A stretch of 33,922 nucleotides of DNA from Clostridiaceae bacterium (lineage in GTDB: Bacteria > Bacillota > Clostridia > Acetivibrionales > Acetivibrionaceae): positions 1 to 33,922 of the forward strand of contig JAAYPF010000085.1 of assembly GCA_012519925.1 (NCBI GenBank), read 5' to 3'. The stretch's first letter is position 1. Every line of letters starts with the position of its first letter. The position numbers and the translations under genes are program-made. Of the stretch, positions 1 to 9,416 are shown one piece after another. The notes under the pieces are model-generated. The model worked only from the letters and a program-made list of their open reading frames with translations. It was not told the DNA's origin and made no database searches.

Positions 1-2455
1 CTCTTTGACAGCATATCATGAACTCTGTCTTCAACCGAGTCCTTATATCTCATATTATAAACATATACTTTTTCATTTACTTGTCCTATACGCTGTATAC
101 GTCCTTTTCTTTGCTCAAGCCTTGTAGGATTCCATGGCAAGTCAAGATTTATTAATGTTCCGAGCGTTTGCAGATTCAAACCTTCCGACGCAGCATCGGT
201 ACCTACAAGTATTTTTATTTCACGGGTTTTCACTTTTTGTTTTATGTCCTCTTTCGTACACTTCTTAAGTATTCCGTCAACCACTACTCCGGACTTATCG
301 CCACCAGCATATAGACCAACTACAGTATTTTTTAAATCCTTTGAAACTTCGGATGCAACCCATAATGCCGAGTCGTAGTACTGTGAAAATATTATACATC
401 CCTTTTGTGCAAATTCTTTTTCTTTAAGAAGAGTAAGCACCAGTTCATATTTGGGGTCTTTATCTCTATTGGCTTCAAGTTTATTAACAAATCTACGCAG
501 GCATCCTCTTTCTTCTTCAGTTAAATCCTTAACCTCACTGTACTTTTCATCTTCAGCATTTGGCTTTTTTCTCCCTTTGCCATAAGTATCTTCTTCGTAT
601 TCATCATCCTCTTCAAATATTGCTTCCGACTCTATTCCCCAACTAAGCATCTTTTGCGCAGTAGAAAGCCCTGCAACCATAGTGCTTCCAACTCTTTTTA
701 AAAGTAAAGTCTTAATAAAACCTCCACCTTTAACTCTTTTGCTTAGAAGCTCACAGAATTCCTCAGCACATTCATAGGCCTCTTTTAGATAAGGCGTTAG
801 CTTAATAGACTCCTTTTCATCCTCTCCCATTAAAACCAATTCAATCTTTTTTAAATAGGGTTCACCAGTCTCAGGGTTATTGTTACTTTCTAAATACTCT
901 CTTGTACGCCTTATAATATGGCGAATAAACGGGTTATGGTTTTGCATAAAGCCATTTTCCAATATCCTTCCAACCCTTCGACTATCTGGACCTCCGCTGT
1001 TTATTATATTTCTGAATACATCGGGTTTAATTACAAAACAATTCTCCGAAAGTCCAACATTCCTTCTTAAAATTCCAAAATTCATTGGATCTTCATCCGC
1101 TGGTGGAAATGGATTTCGAAGCCATTCGCACTGTTCAATTAGACCATAATTATTCGAATTAATACGTTCTTTGTCCATAATTAATTTTAATGCTTTCTCG
1201 GGATTTGTACGCCATTTTGACAGTTCACTACCAAGTACACTGTCATTTTTCTGAGACAGAATATATAGTAAATCCCATGCCTCTATAGGATACATTTGAA
1301 CTGGCGTTGCTGTTGCAAGCAGCATACTATGTGTATTTTTTGAAATTTCCAGCAGAAAAGCCATCAAATTATTGGACTGGGGCTTGTCATTTTCTTTTCC
1401 CTCACCAAGATTTTTACGTCTTGACCTATGGGCTTCATCAACAATTACACATTCATACTTCATTGATAAAAGCTGTGCTATGTAATCTTCACGTCCATTT
1501 ACAATAAGCCCTTGCGAAATAATGCCTACTTTTCTAGGGCACTTCCTTATATCTTCTGTTGGAGGATATTTTATCTCGTTTTCATCCTGCCACTCTCTTC
1601 CTGTCCACACTGCGGATGGCATACCGAGAAGATTTTTCATTTCATCCTGCCACTGCCAAATCAAGGTCTTCGGCACAATTATCAATATGGGTTTACTTCC
1701 GTTCAAAGCCATTAACTGTGCCGATAGAGCAAGTTGTATTGTCTTCCCTAATCCAACCTGATCTGCCAGTACGTATCTTGCACCATAACTCTTTTGATGG
1801 TCACGAAATACTGTATTTACAAAATACTTCTGATGTTCCCAAAGCCCAAGTTCCTTTCGGTAAACCGGAGATTCAACAATCACCTGTGCCGCATCAGGAG
1901 CAGATTTCCATTTCGTTATATCATCAATAACCTTACGATCTGAAATACGTCCAATGTCCTCAATAACAAAATCGGATAAAGGAATAGCCGATGGATGATT
2001 CCAAAAATAATCAAACTCCTCCTGTACCCAATTAACCGCCTCATCACTGTCATCTTCCCAAAGTATTTCATAATTTAATTTCCATGCTGATTATGTTTCG
2101 TTTACACTTCCGATGAAAGATGTTTTTCGTTTATCTGAAAGTGTTATAACTCCTGCTTTTCCGTGGATTAATCCAAATACATCATTGGGCAAAACCCTCA
2201 CTATAAGCTTTTTGCTTTTCAATAAATCATATAATTTTTTTAGTATTGGTGAGTTGTTTGAAAAGTTCTGTTATGGCTCGCTTGCACACCATTCCTTACG
2301 CAATGAATTTGCGGCTGCTGTTGCTGTTATAACATCATCCTTCTCAAGGCATGAATTGCAAATAAGCCTCACAGTACCGGATATCGATTCAATTTCCTCA
2401 CCGGCAATTTCAAGAATGGAAGAACTAAAAAATCCTGCAATACGGTCATAACTTT
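1..2455 (-). pseudogene. PLD-like/SNF2 family helicase, N-terminally disrupted, runs off left edge
   Basis: On the minus strand one frame is open from 2090 to the window edge (about 696 codons) and reads as a superfamily 2 SNF2-type helicase: motif I ADQVGLGKT (near 1745-1775), motif II VDEAH with RSRRKN (near 1420), motif III LLATATPVQ (near 1310), then the C-terminal RecA lobe with TDAASEGLNLQ, LPWNPTRLEQRKGRIQR and IGQ (1-200). The same frame continues upstream as a phospholipase-D-like N-terminal domain (AGFFSSS, then IHGKAG and FIGSVNET), but TAA codons sit at 2091-2093 and 2271-2273, and the usual start is missing: at about 2445-2462 it is joined to a subtilase fragment. Family knowledge: such PLD-SNF2 helicases often sit in defence or mobile islands. 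The core could still be made from an internal start (first in-frame ATG at 1710-1712), but that would drop motif I. The C-terminus lies outside the window. Confidence 0.85.
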
Positions 2456-2965
2456 CAAAGGCATAATTTTTACATTAAATTCTTCTGACACAAGTTTAAT
2501 AATTCCTGCACATTGAGTTCCATGCTTATCTATGCTAAAATAATCAAAAACAGTATTATCGTTATTCACAAAATCCCAACCATTTATATCATCAATATAG
2601 CCGTTTTTATCATCGTCAATCCCATTATCCGGTATTTCATTACTATTTACATAAATGTGCTCCCTTAAATTTATATGGTTAATATCTATGCCACTATCTA
2701 TAATTCCCACAATAACCTCTTCTTTCTTTGTTATATCAATTTCTTCTTTTTTAGGCATATTTATACTAAATGAAATCTCATCTTTATTAATATTATTCAA
2801 TGCCCACTGTTCTTTATAGTTTGAATCATCATGTAAGAAATTAGCAGTTGACATTATTTGAGACATTTTACTACAATCAGAAATATTATTAACTGGATAG
2901 ACACATATATTAAAGATAAATATAATAAAGATTATTGACAATATTATTTTTACAATTATCTTCAT
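2455..2965 (-). pseudogene. Subtilase (S8 peptidase) N-terminal fragment
   Basis: The frame starts at 2965 after a GGAGAAG site with an N-terminal hydrophobic signal segment (residues 1-24), then a short propeptide-like stretch and the first part of an S8 catalytic domain. The catalytic Asp lies in IVGIIDSGID (Asp90), the calcium/loop region reads NGYIDDINGWDF, and the catalytic His in DKHGTQCAGI (His148). Homology stops at VKIMPLK (about residue 171), where a full subtilase would continue for more than 150 residues to its Ser box. From there the open frame runs out of phase into helicase DNA and ends at 2369, so the listed end is the inferred breakpoint. Without the catalytic Ser it cannot be an active peptidase. 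The truncated protein might still be secreted; I judge it a remnant. Confidence 0.85.
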
Positions 2966-3168
2966 TTTTCTTCTCCAAAAACTTTATTTTCCCATTTATC
3001 TATATAATTTGTAAATTTTATATTGTTTCAAAATCAAAATCTTCGAAATAGAAAAACTTGGTTATTCCAAAAGTGGTATCCGGTACGGAAAGAAATGTGA
3101 TAGAAACTAATATGAAGTGTTCAAAGTCGAAAACAGTTTCTTTCCATAAAACTTAGTATAGGCTATTT

Positions 3169-3196
3169 TAAAAAATAACCTATAAAATATTTAGGT
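3169..3196. repeat. AT-rich inverted repeat
   Basis: The two arms TATAGGCTATTTT and AAAATAACCTATA face each other across a 2-base centre with one mismatch. It lies in the 411-base gap between the subtilase fragment and the next gene, just beside copy A of the dispersed repeat. It has no U-tract typical of a terminator. Its role is unknown; it could be a leftover transposon end or an operator. Confidence 0.5.
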
Positions 3197-3264
3197 CTCA
3201 AAGCCCATTAAATTAGATTTTTTGAAATAGCAATCGACCAGTTGTTTTTTGGGAATCACCTTAT
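3183..3264 (-). repeat. Dispersed intergenic repeat, copy A
   Basis: Minus-strand reading begins AAGGTGATTCCC, then six A, CAACTGGTC and a tail with TTTCAAAAAAT, and continues into a segment containing ATATTTAGGT (plus-strand sense). The outer segment is shared with copy B (13165-13243). Copies C (9359-9403) and D (29889-29937) share only the inner 45 bases. The same gap also contains an AGGAGG-like site (near 3270-3277) and a short hairpin around 3296-3313 (CCCACGCT / AGCGTCGGG), with no open frame following either. Confidence 0.55.
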
Positions 3265-3376
3265 ATAAAACACCTCCTAAAATTTCGAATTATCCCACGC
3301 TTAGCGTCGGGTTTAATGTGATTAATTAGAGAGTTTCTTTACAATAATACATCAATTGCTATTTAATACTTCACAC

Positions 3377-4501
3377 TTAAAAACTACCACACCCGTAAGG
3401 AAAAGTTAAATATTCCCCTAATTGTGGTTCTAAATCTTTTTTACTAAAGTCTATAGTTGAAACAATTTCTTTTTTATGATTTATTATGTCCCATTTTTGA
3501 TCTCTTTTTAAGTGTACTCCTCCAACAAACTTGTTATTTTTATAAGCACACATTAAAAATTCCAAACTTGTATCTGAACATACTGGAACGCTTAATATCA
3601 AAATATCTTTAAATACTCCAACAGGTCTTATTCCTTCTTGATAACCCGTATCAAAACTACCCTCTTTAACGATGTTTTTACATTCATTTTCAACTTCAGT
3701 CAACAAACGAAACTTATTTCTTTCAATATCAACTTCTGCTAACCCATTATCAGTTTGAATATAGTATTTATTTCCTACAAGTATGCTGTTTGTAAAATCT
3801 GGAGAATAATTGCCTCTAGAAGTAACTTTTTTGGGAAAGGAAATTTTTGTCCAATTTATATCTTCTGTATTTTTAATATTGCTTCTTGCAACATATAAAT
3901 TAGACCCTGAAATTCTATCCATGCAAAGATTAATTATATCACCTGTTTCTTGGTCAAAGTCAACACATGAAGAATCTTCTCCAATAATAAACTCGTTTCC
4001 AAACTCATCTTTTGTTTTTTTATATAAATATAATGCTTTATTTTTTATAATACCGTCTTTAGTTTTTAAGGACATCATATGTTCTTTAATTTGACCACTC
4101 TTGTCTAATATGGTCTCCATTTTAATATTTCGGCCCCATGTATTACACATAGTAAAACTTTTAGCTATTTCATAATTTTTCTTGTCAATACCATTTACTT
4201 TAACACTTTTATGCAAAACAAAATTAGTTCCATCCCAAGCTATCGGCTTCACAAAATCACTAGGTGAATTTTCAGAGAAACTAACTGAATACAATTCATC
4301 TTCTAAATCTATCTTCCCGTCCACTAAACTCCAATATGCTAGTTTCGATTTTAATAATTTTAAATTAGTATCATTTTCGTATAACAGAAATGGAATCTGT
4401 ATTCCCTCTATTTCAGTAACATTAGTTTCTCTTGAATACTCACAACTACAAAATACTAACAAAAAAAATGTAACAGAAATTGCACATAAAATTTTTCTCA
4501 A
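3377..4501 (-). CDS. Secreted lipoprotein-like protein of unknown family
   Basis: The 374-residue protein begins at a TTG (4499-4501) placed five to six bases after AGGGGAAG; a longer ATG reading from 4546 has no comparable site. The start gives MRKILCAISV followed by a hydrophobic run ending FCSCEYS, a plausible though imperfect lipobox with Cys as the anchored residue. The rest is soluble and beta-rich looking, with repeated charged strands such as DGIIKNKALYLYKKT and VGNKYYIQTDNGLAEVDI, suggesting a propeller-like extracellular domain (inference). I do not recognise a family or active site. It stands alone between decayed genes: the amidase pseudogene ends about 140 bases upstream and a repeat-bearing gap follows. 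Confidence 0.75.
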   Translation of the reverse strand: MRKILCAISVTFFLLVFCSCEYSRETNVTEIEGIQIPFLLYENDTNLKLLKSKLAYWSLVDGKIDLEDELYSVSFSENSPSDFVKPIAWDGTNFVLHKSVKVNGIDKKNYEIAKSFTMCNTWGRNIKMETILDKSGQIKEHMMSLKTKDGIIKNKALYLYKKTKDEFGNEFIIGEDSSCVDFDQETGDIINLCMDRISGSNLYVARSNIKNTEDINWTKISFPKKVTSRGNYSPDFTNSILVGNKYYIQTDNGLAEVDIERNKFRLLTEVENECKNIVKEGSFDTGYQEGIRPVGVFKDILILSVPVCSDTSLEFLMCAYKNNKFVGGVHLKRDQKWDIINHKKEIVSTIDFSKKDLEPQLGEYLTFPYGCGSF

Positions 4502-4638
4502 TATATCTTCCCCTTTCTCAATAAACAATTTATAAATAGAAAACAAAAATCAATTAAAATAATTACTTTTTGCTTTCTAATTTTAACTAAAGTAGTACGC
4601 ACTTTGATATAGAAGAAATCAAATATGCACACAAATTC

Positions 4639-5790
4639 TTACCAAAGAACATAATATTTATAAGCCGAATTATTTGAATATGCAACTTTTAACCTATCGT
4701 TAGTGTGTGCACTATATAATCTTTCTACTGTATCATTCTTTACTATCATTACGACATGACCTGAACTTGTATATAACACTCCGCCTGCAGCAGCTGAAGT
4801 ATAATTAGATGTCTACCAGTATGATTTGTTTACCATATAAGTCTTTAAACTCACAGTGTTAGCCCATTCACTACGATAGTATTTCCAATAATTATCTTTT
4901 GGAATACCGCCAGCATTAAGAGATTGAGAAACATAATTAGCACAATCATTATGACAAAGAGCATCATAATAAGGATATTCCGCTAAATTCCACTTACTTC
5001 TATTTTGTACTACATTTGCTGGGCAACTCGAACCATGAACATCACATGTTGTTGCATTTGAAGTATATGTATTGGCATAGTCCCTTGCTGCAATTCTATT
5101 ATAATTTGTATATAAACTAGGTGAATACCCTTCATCCACAGAATCCATTTCTAGTTGCATATCTGTACTGCCTGAAACCTCCATTTCTTCTGATGATTTC
5201 GGTAGAAGGTCTTCTACTGGAATAAATGTATCAATGTTTTCTGCCATAATTGTTATTGAATCTTCTACAATTATATCATTTGAAGTATCAGCAGAAACTT
5301 TGAGAATTAAACTAGTATCGTCCTCCTTTCCTATATACCCATTCAAATCATTAAATTTCTTTTCAATAAATTTTGAAGCTTTGGCAATACTTGAATTGTT
5401 CATTTTCCCGTTATTTACTTTTACAAGAGTTTCATCAGTTTTAGCTTTAGATTCATAGCTAAAATTATCTACCCCTACTTTCTTTAACATACCCTTTACA
5501 TATGGAAGTTCTTCTACCTTTTTTGCTTTTAAGGTTTTTGTTACTGTTGCTAAAACATGTGCATCAATTTTCTTGTCATCTTTATGAATGCAATCAAATT
5601 GAACCTTTACATTATTAACTTTATAATACTTTGAATACTGTTCTGTCAGAACATCTTTAACCTCTTGTTCAATAGATTTTTCATAAATCTTCGTACTGTT
5701 ATTGTCCTTAGAATGAGCTACAGCTGAAATCGAAGCAGTAAGTAAAGACAATGAAATGACAATAGTTCCTACTTTTTTTGAAAAAATCAC
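4639..5790 (-). pseudogene. Secreted amidase-domain protein with in-frame amber stop
   Basis: Translation starts at GTG (5788-5790), nine bases after GGGAGG, with a signal peptide (MIFSKKV... to about residue 26). A long lysine-rich middle (residues 30-220) precedes a putative amidase (Amidase_6-like) domain: YNRIAARDYA, then HNDCANYVSQSLNAGG, which carries the probable catalytic Cys. The frame stops at TAG (4813-4815) after 325 residues, yet the same frame continues without interruption for 57 more residues, including AAAGGVLYTSSGHVVMIV (the expected His strand) and ending KYYVLW at TAA 4639-4641. The lost tail therefore contains the predicted His. A single nonsense change, or a sequencing error, explains this. 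The family acts on peptidoglycan or other amide bonds outside the cell. Confidence 0.85.
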
Positions 5791-5974
5791 TGTAAAATAC
5801 CTCCCTAGTGTAATTATTAATTTAATTAATATCTTAACTTTAAATAACCTTCAAATAATATCACTAATTAGCAAAATTATCAAAAATAAACGCTTATTAC
5901 AATTACTTAAAATAGATTATATACACAATACTGCTAAATTCTTCAAATAACTAACATTAGCTAATTTCTCAGTT

Positions 5975-6240
5975 TTAGTCTCTGAAGCCTTTTCTCTTCT
6001 TTTCATGTCCATAGCTTTTAATCAGTGCAATAATTCTTGACACTGTAGGTACTTACTGAGGTTCCACTCAACATAACCGTATTTGTTCTCCTGAAGTGTA
6101 CTCATATGTTAGAAACCAAAGCAGCTATATAGGCATAATTACCATAGCTCAAAAACTACATAAAGTTTCCGTTATTGTCTGTCGCAGCTACAGATATAGA
6201 ATAGATTATATATTTAAATTGAATCTCTACTCTCTATAAA
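5975..6240 (-). pseudogene. Subtilase (S8) C-terminal remnant with frameshifts
   Basis: Minus-strand reading gives, in successive frames, SVAATDNNGNFM, stop, FLSYGNYAYIAALVSNI; then STLQENKYGY; then MLSGTSVST; then VSRIIALIKSYGHEKK and a stop at 5975-5977. In order these match the end of a subtilase catalytic domain: VAA-D-NG, FSNYG, the APG loop, the STL-NKYG segment, the GTSMA box holding the catalytic Ser, and the following helix. At least three frame changes and a stop codon make it a dead remnant. It cannot simply be the missing end of the fragment at 2455-2965, because on the minus strand it lies upstream of that fragment. Confidence 0.75.
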
Positions 6241-6277
6241 AATACAAAGTATTGTTTATTTATTTAGCTTATGAAGT

Positions 6278-6495
6278 TCAAAGCCTCCATTCTTTCCGGT
6301 AAGTGCTTTGAACATATACATTTTTTATCGCAATCCTTTTTAGCTCTGCATTTCCAATTGCAAATTGCGTACATTATACTTTGCCAGAAAACAAGAATTT
6401 TGTTGTGTTTTCAGATATGGCAAATGTCCTTTTGAGTTCTCCAGTTAATTTTAGCGAAATTTTTGTTTGGTTTTGTCGCAAGGCACAAGGAGTTT
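6278..6495 (-). pseudogene. Unidentified coding remnant
   Basis: One minus-strand frame reads TKISLKLTGELKRTFAISEN and on through FLFSGKV, a TAA, then QFAIGNAELKRIAIKNVYVQ and ends at TGA 6278-6280. The reading looks protein-like and is broken by one stop, with no start or ribosome binding site. I do not recognise the family. It lies just upstream of the decayed subtilase end and may be part of the same degraded block. Confidence 0.35.
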
Positions 6496-6546
6496 TCAGT
6501 TAGTTTATTCAACTTCCTTATTGGTATAAGTGTGTATATAAGTTAA

Positions 6547-6582
6547 AAGGCTGATACACTAATTTCTTAGTGCACCAGCCTT
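6547..6582 (-). terminator. Hairpin terminator after decayed frame
   Basis: Arms AAGGCTGATACACTAA and TTAGTGCACCAGCCTT pair over 16 positions with two non-Watson-Crick pairs (wobble in one strand sense) around a TTTC loop. On the minus strand the stem ends in CCTTTTAACTT, a weak U-rich tail. It directly follows the minus-strand stop at 6589, so it probably terminated that former gene. Confidence 0.55.
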
Positions 6583-6588
6583 ACTTGG

Positions 6589-6720
6589 TTAAATTTGACC
6601 ATTCAATTTCTTGAGTTTACTTAGTCCTCCTGATGGTATTGTTACATTTATAAATTCAGATAACATTTTCCTAGTTCTAATGTTATATAAAAGACTTCAT
6701 TTGATATAGTCATAACTTTT
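6589..6720 (-). pseudogene. Unidentified coding remnant ending before terminator
   Basis: The minus strand reads MLSEFINVTIPSGGLSKLKK and LNGQI to TAA 6589-6591. A neighbouring frame just upstream reads VMTISNEVFYITLELGK, as if a frameshift separated the two. No start site was found. The family is not recognised. Between 6720 and 6938 further minus-strand fragments such as DNDKANCWYVVEK and DSFERFKYILEH occur in different frames, so this stretch also looks like degraded coding DNA. Confidence 0.35.
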
Positions 6721-6938
6721 AACTTATTTATTATTTATTTCATCTTTTTTATCAAACATAATAAACTAGATGTCAGCATTTCTACACTCCGATATTGTTT
6801 TTTGCAAACATTTCCATTAGTGCTCCAGAATATATTTAAATCTTTCAAAACTATCTACACTATGTTTTTCTTTTCCACTACATACCAACAATTGGCTTTG
6901 TCATTATCTAAAAAATCTATACACATAAATACAATTTA

Positions 6939-7676
6939 TTACCTGAAAGCTTTCAAAACAAGCATGTAGGAATCCTCTTTGTAGGGAGAATACTTAAAAT
7001 CCCCATAACACTCATACCTCTTAAACCCTGCCTTATTAACAATAGCTATGAGCTCATCACTCAATAAAGGCAGAAGTTCCACAGTGTTCTTAAAGGTATT
7101 TATATCTCCCTTATTCTTAACAATTAGCGTAGTATTAAAATCAATTGTTTTCAGCTCAGGTTTATAGTCATACTCCCGTATAAACTCTATTCCTGCTTCC
7201 TCATTAATTATTGTTGGAAGCTCCTTTAAGCCAAGCCTTATAATCCTGTCATAATTCATTATCTGTATAATAACAGTTCCATCAGGTTCGGCAAGGTTGT
7301 ACATTTGCTTGAGAGCATCCTCTATTTCTCCAAGATCCTTTAGATGTACCAAGGAATTACCTATACAAAATAACACCTGATACTTTTGAGCCAACCTGTC
7401 TTCCAGCTCCGTAATACTGCAAACCAAAGCTTCTATATCAACCTTATCTCTGTCAGCCTTATCTTCTAACTTTCTTATCATTTCAGCTTCAATATCCACC
7501 GCTGTTACTTTATAGCCTTCCTTTGCCAATGCAACAGAATAAGTCCCAGAACCACAGGCAATGTCTAAAACTTTAGCAGCCTTATTTCCTGCTGCTTCCA
7601 CTATAAAACTCACCTGTTCATCTCCTGCTGGAAATATTTCATCATAATATTTGCTTATCTCATTATAAAAACTCAT
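6939..7676 (-). CDS. Class I SAM-dependent methyltransferase
   Basis: The 245-residue protein has the Rossmann methyltransferase fold signature: motif I VLDIACGSGTYSVAL (about residues 35-50), the acidic end of strand 2 in VTAVDIEAEM, and a motif IV-like FCIGNSLVHL with a following helix. These residues bind S-adenosylmethionine; the acceptor is not evident. It resembles small cytosolic ubiquinone/glycine-sarcosine type methyltransferases by layout only. It starts at ATG after AAGGTG and lies 15 bases after the FAD-oxidoreductase stop, so it is the last gene of the ridA operon. A common substrate pathway is not deducible from the sequence. Confidence 0.85.
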   Translation of the reverse strand: MSFYNEISKYYDEIFPAGDEQVSFIVEAAGNKAAKVLDIACGSGTYSVALAKEGYKVTAVDIEAEMIRKLEDKADRDKVDIEALVCSITELEDRLAQKYQVLFCIGNSLVHLKDLGEIEDALKQMYNLAEPDGTVIIQIMNYDRIIRLGLKELPTIINEEAGIEFIREYDYKPELKTIDFNTTLIVKNKGDINTFKNTVELLPLLSDELIAIVNKAGFKRYECYGDFKYSPYKEDSYMLVLKAFR

Positions 7677-7691
7677 TTATTCACCTTCATT

Positions 7692-8924
7692 TCAGGTCAT
7701 AGATTTATACTTTTGCACAAAATCCTTTTCAAGAAGGATATTTCTTATCTCTGATATATCTTTTCCTTTTCTTACGAAATCACTCAATATATTCGCAGAG
7801 GAAGTATCACCAAGCAAGATTAATCCTTTAATTATATTATCCTTTAAAACCACCTTCCTATATACCTTAGCTTCCTTATCGCAGAACACCAGCGATTCGT
7901 AGTCTTCCTCAACGGGATTTATCATTCCCATAGAAAGAAAAGGTATGTCCCTGAGTCTTACTGCATTGCTTAAACCTCCATCACTAGAGAATTCCTGTGT
8001 CTGTCCTACCATATTAGAAGCTGCACATTTTCCTTGCAACAGAGCATTAGGCCATATATAACTCGAAACAGTACCAACATCATTATTGTCCTGAAGTTCG
8101 GCTGTGTCCCCTGCTGCATATATATCCTTTATGCTTGTCTCCAAACAATTATTAACAAGAATACCTCTGTTGATTTTTATGTCTAGTCCTTTGACAATAT
8201 CAACATTTGGTTTTGTACCAATACAAACCACTACCATGTCAAAATCAATTCTTTCTCCCTTGGACATTTCAACCCAAAATCCATTGTCCTTTATAAACCT
8301 TTGAATATCCCTTTCGAGAAAAAGTTCTATATCTTCTTTTTTTATCATTTCTACCAACATTTGAGCAGATTGTTCATCTAACTGCCGTGGTAAAATTCTT
8401 GCACCTTTTTCAAGTATAGTCACTTTCATTCCTAGCCGTTTAAGGGCAAATGCCGTCTCAATTCCTGTTAATCCTGCACCTATAATAACTGCTTTTTTTC
8501 CCTTTTGTGCTTTCTTTATAATATTATCTGCATCTCTAACCGAATTTAGTGTAAAATAGCCAATCTCTTTCAAGCCTTCTATATTAGGAACTACACAATT
8601 ACCTCCTACAGCAATTAGCAGCTTGTCATATTCAATAATACTTCCGCTTTCAAGCTTGACTACTTTTTGATTGCTGTCAATACTCTCAACTCTCTCACTG
8701 AGCATAAGTTTGATTCTGTTTTTATCATAGTAATTTAAGTCCCTCAAGATAAGCTTATCCCTAGCAATCTTACCACCAATGTAATCAGGAAGCATAAACT
8801 TTGTATAGACAGGTATATCTTCGATACTTACAACTGTAATTTCACTGTCCTCATCTAACTGTCGCAACTTTTCAGCAGCAGATATTCCAGCTGCACCATT
8901 TCCAATAATCACGAATTTCAACAA
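7692..8924 (-). CDS. FAD/NAD(P)-dependent pyridine nucleotide-disulfide-type oxidoreductase
   Basis: This 410-residue flavoprotein has an N-terminal FAD-binding GxGxxG (IIGNGAAGISAA, residues 6-17), a second dinucleotide site for NAD(P)H (VIIGAGLTGIETA, near 145-157), and the FAD-closing motif IYAAGDTAE (near 270). There is no CxxxxC redox disulfide, so it resembles the NADH:rubredoxin reductase / NirB-like branch of the family, which passes electrons to a partner protein. The start is TTG (8922-8924) preceded by GGAGGGG. It lies 34 bases after ridA and 15 before the methyltransferase, with no terminator between, indicating one transcript. The electron acceptor is not visible in the window; no rubredoxin gene is adjacent. 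Confidence 0.88.
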   Translation of the reverse strand: MLKFVIIGNGAAGISAAEKLRQLDEDSEITVVSIEDIPVYTKFMLPDYIGGKIARDKLILRDLNYYDKNRIKLMLSERVESIDSNQKVVKLESGSIIEYDKLLIAVGGNCVVPNIEGLKEIGYFTLNSVRDADNIIKKAQKGKKAVIIGAGLTGIETAFALKRLGMKVTILEKGARILPRQLDEQSAQMLVEMIKKEDIELFLERDIQRFIKDNGFWVEMSKGERIDFDMVVVCIGTKPNVDIVKGLDIKINRGILVNNCLETSIKDIYAAGDTAELQDNNDVGTVSSYIWPNALLQGKCAASNMVGQTQEFSSDGGLSNAVRLRDIPFLSMGMINPVEEDYESLVFCDKEAKVYRKVVLKDNIIKGLILLGDTSSANILSDFVRKGKDISEIRNILLEKDFVQKYKSMT

Positions 8925-8958
8925 ACCTCACCCCTCCATTACTAATAGTTTTTGCTTT

Positions 8959-9342
8959 TTAAGGTACAATTGCCACTGCTTCAATTTCTATCAGGACATC
9001 TTTTGGTAATCTTGCCACCTCAACGCACGACCTTGCAGGGTAAGGCTCTTTAAAGTATTGTCCATAAATATTATTCACTAAAGCAAAATCCTTCATATCC
9101 TTAATAAATACCGTTGTCTTAATTACATTTTCAAGCCCTGTTCCTGCCTCAAGCAAAACGGCTTTAAGATTTTCCAATGCCCGTTTTGTTTGGTTTTCAA
9201 TACCCCCATCGACTACTTCACCACTCAATGGGTCAACAGGTATCTGTCCTGAAGTGTAAACCATATTTTGCACTCTAATAGCCTGCGAATATGGTCCTAT
9301 GGCTTTAGGAGCATCCTTAGTCGATATTACCTCTATTTTCAT
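8959..9342 (-). CDS. ridA: RidA family enamine/imine deaminase
   Basis: The 127-residue protein matches the Rid (YjgF/YER057c/UK114) family over its full usual length. It shows the N-terminal AIGPYSQAI, the central [10 protein letters not shown] and the C-terminal [12 protein letters not shown], whose Arg is the residue that binds the substrate carboxylate in RidA enzymes. RidA hydrolyses reactive 2-aminoacrylate and related imines made by PLP enzymes, in the cytosol. The ATG lies seven bases after GGGGG. It is the first gene of a three-gene minus-strand run with the oxidoreductase and methyltransferase. Copy C of the dispersed repeat lies immediately upstream (9359-9403), between it and the hydrolase gene. 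Confidence 0.93.
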   Translation of the reverse strand: MKIEVISTKDAPKAIGPYSQAIRVQNMVYTSGQIPVDPLSGEVVDGGIENQTKRALENLKAVLLEAGTGLENVIKTTVFIKDMKDFALVNNIYGQYFKEPYPARSCVEVARLPKDVLIEIEAVAIVP

Positions 9343-9358
9343 AACATATCCCCCTTGC

Positions 9359-9403
9359 TATTTTTGAGATGGTCATAGACCAGTTATTTTTTGAAAATCA
9401 CCT
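9359..9403 (-). repeat. Dispersed intergenic repeat, copy C
   Basis: Minus-strand reading TAGGTGATTTTC, six A, TAACTGGTC, then TCTCAAAAATA matches the inner 45 bases of copy A closely. It occupies almost the whole short gap between the stop of the serine hydrolase and the ridA ribosome binding site, so transcripts of the hydrolase that read on would carry it. Confidence 0.55.
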
Positions 9404-9416
9404 AAATCGCTTAAAA

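Noticed and set aside
880-1930. Several plus-strand open frames in the first 2 kb
   Set aside because: They lie antisense to the open helicase frame, which has all SF2 motifs; none shows a start signal or recognisable domain.
4813-4815. TAG as a pyrrolysine or other recoding site
   Set aside because: No recoding machinery or stimulatory structure is visible in the window, and neighbouring genes show frequent decay; a plain nonsense change is simpler.
2455-6240. The two subtilase fragments as halves of one interrupted gene
   Set aside because: On the minus strand the C-terminal fragment lies upstream of the N-terminal one, so a simple insertion cannot explain them.
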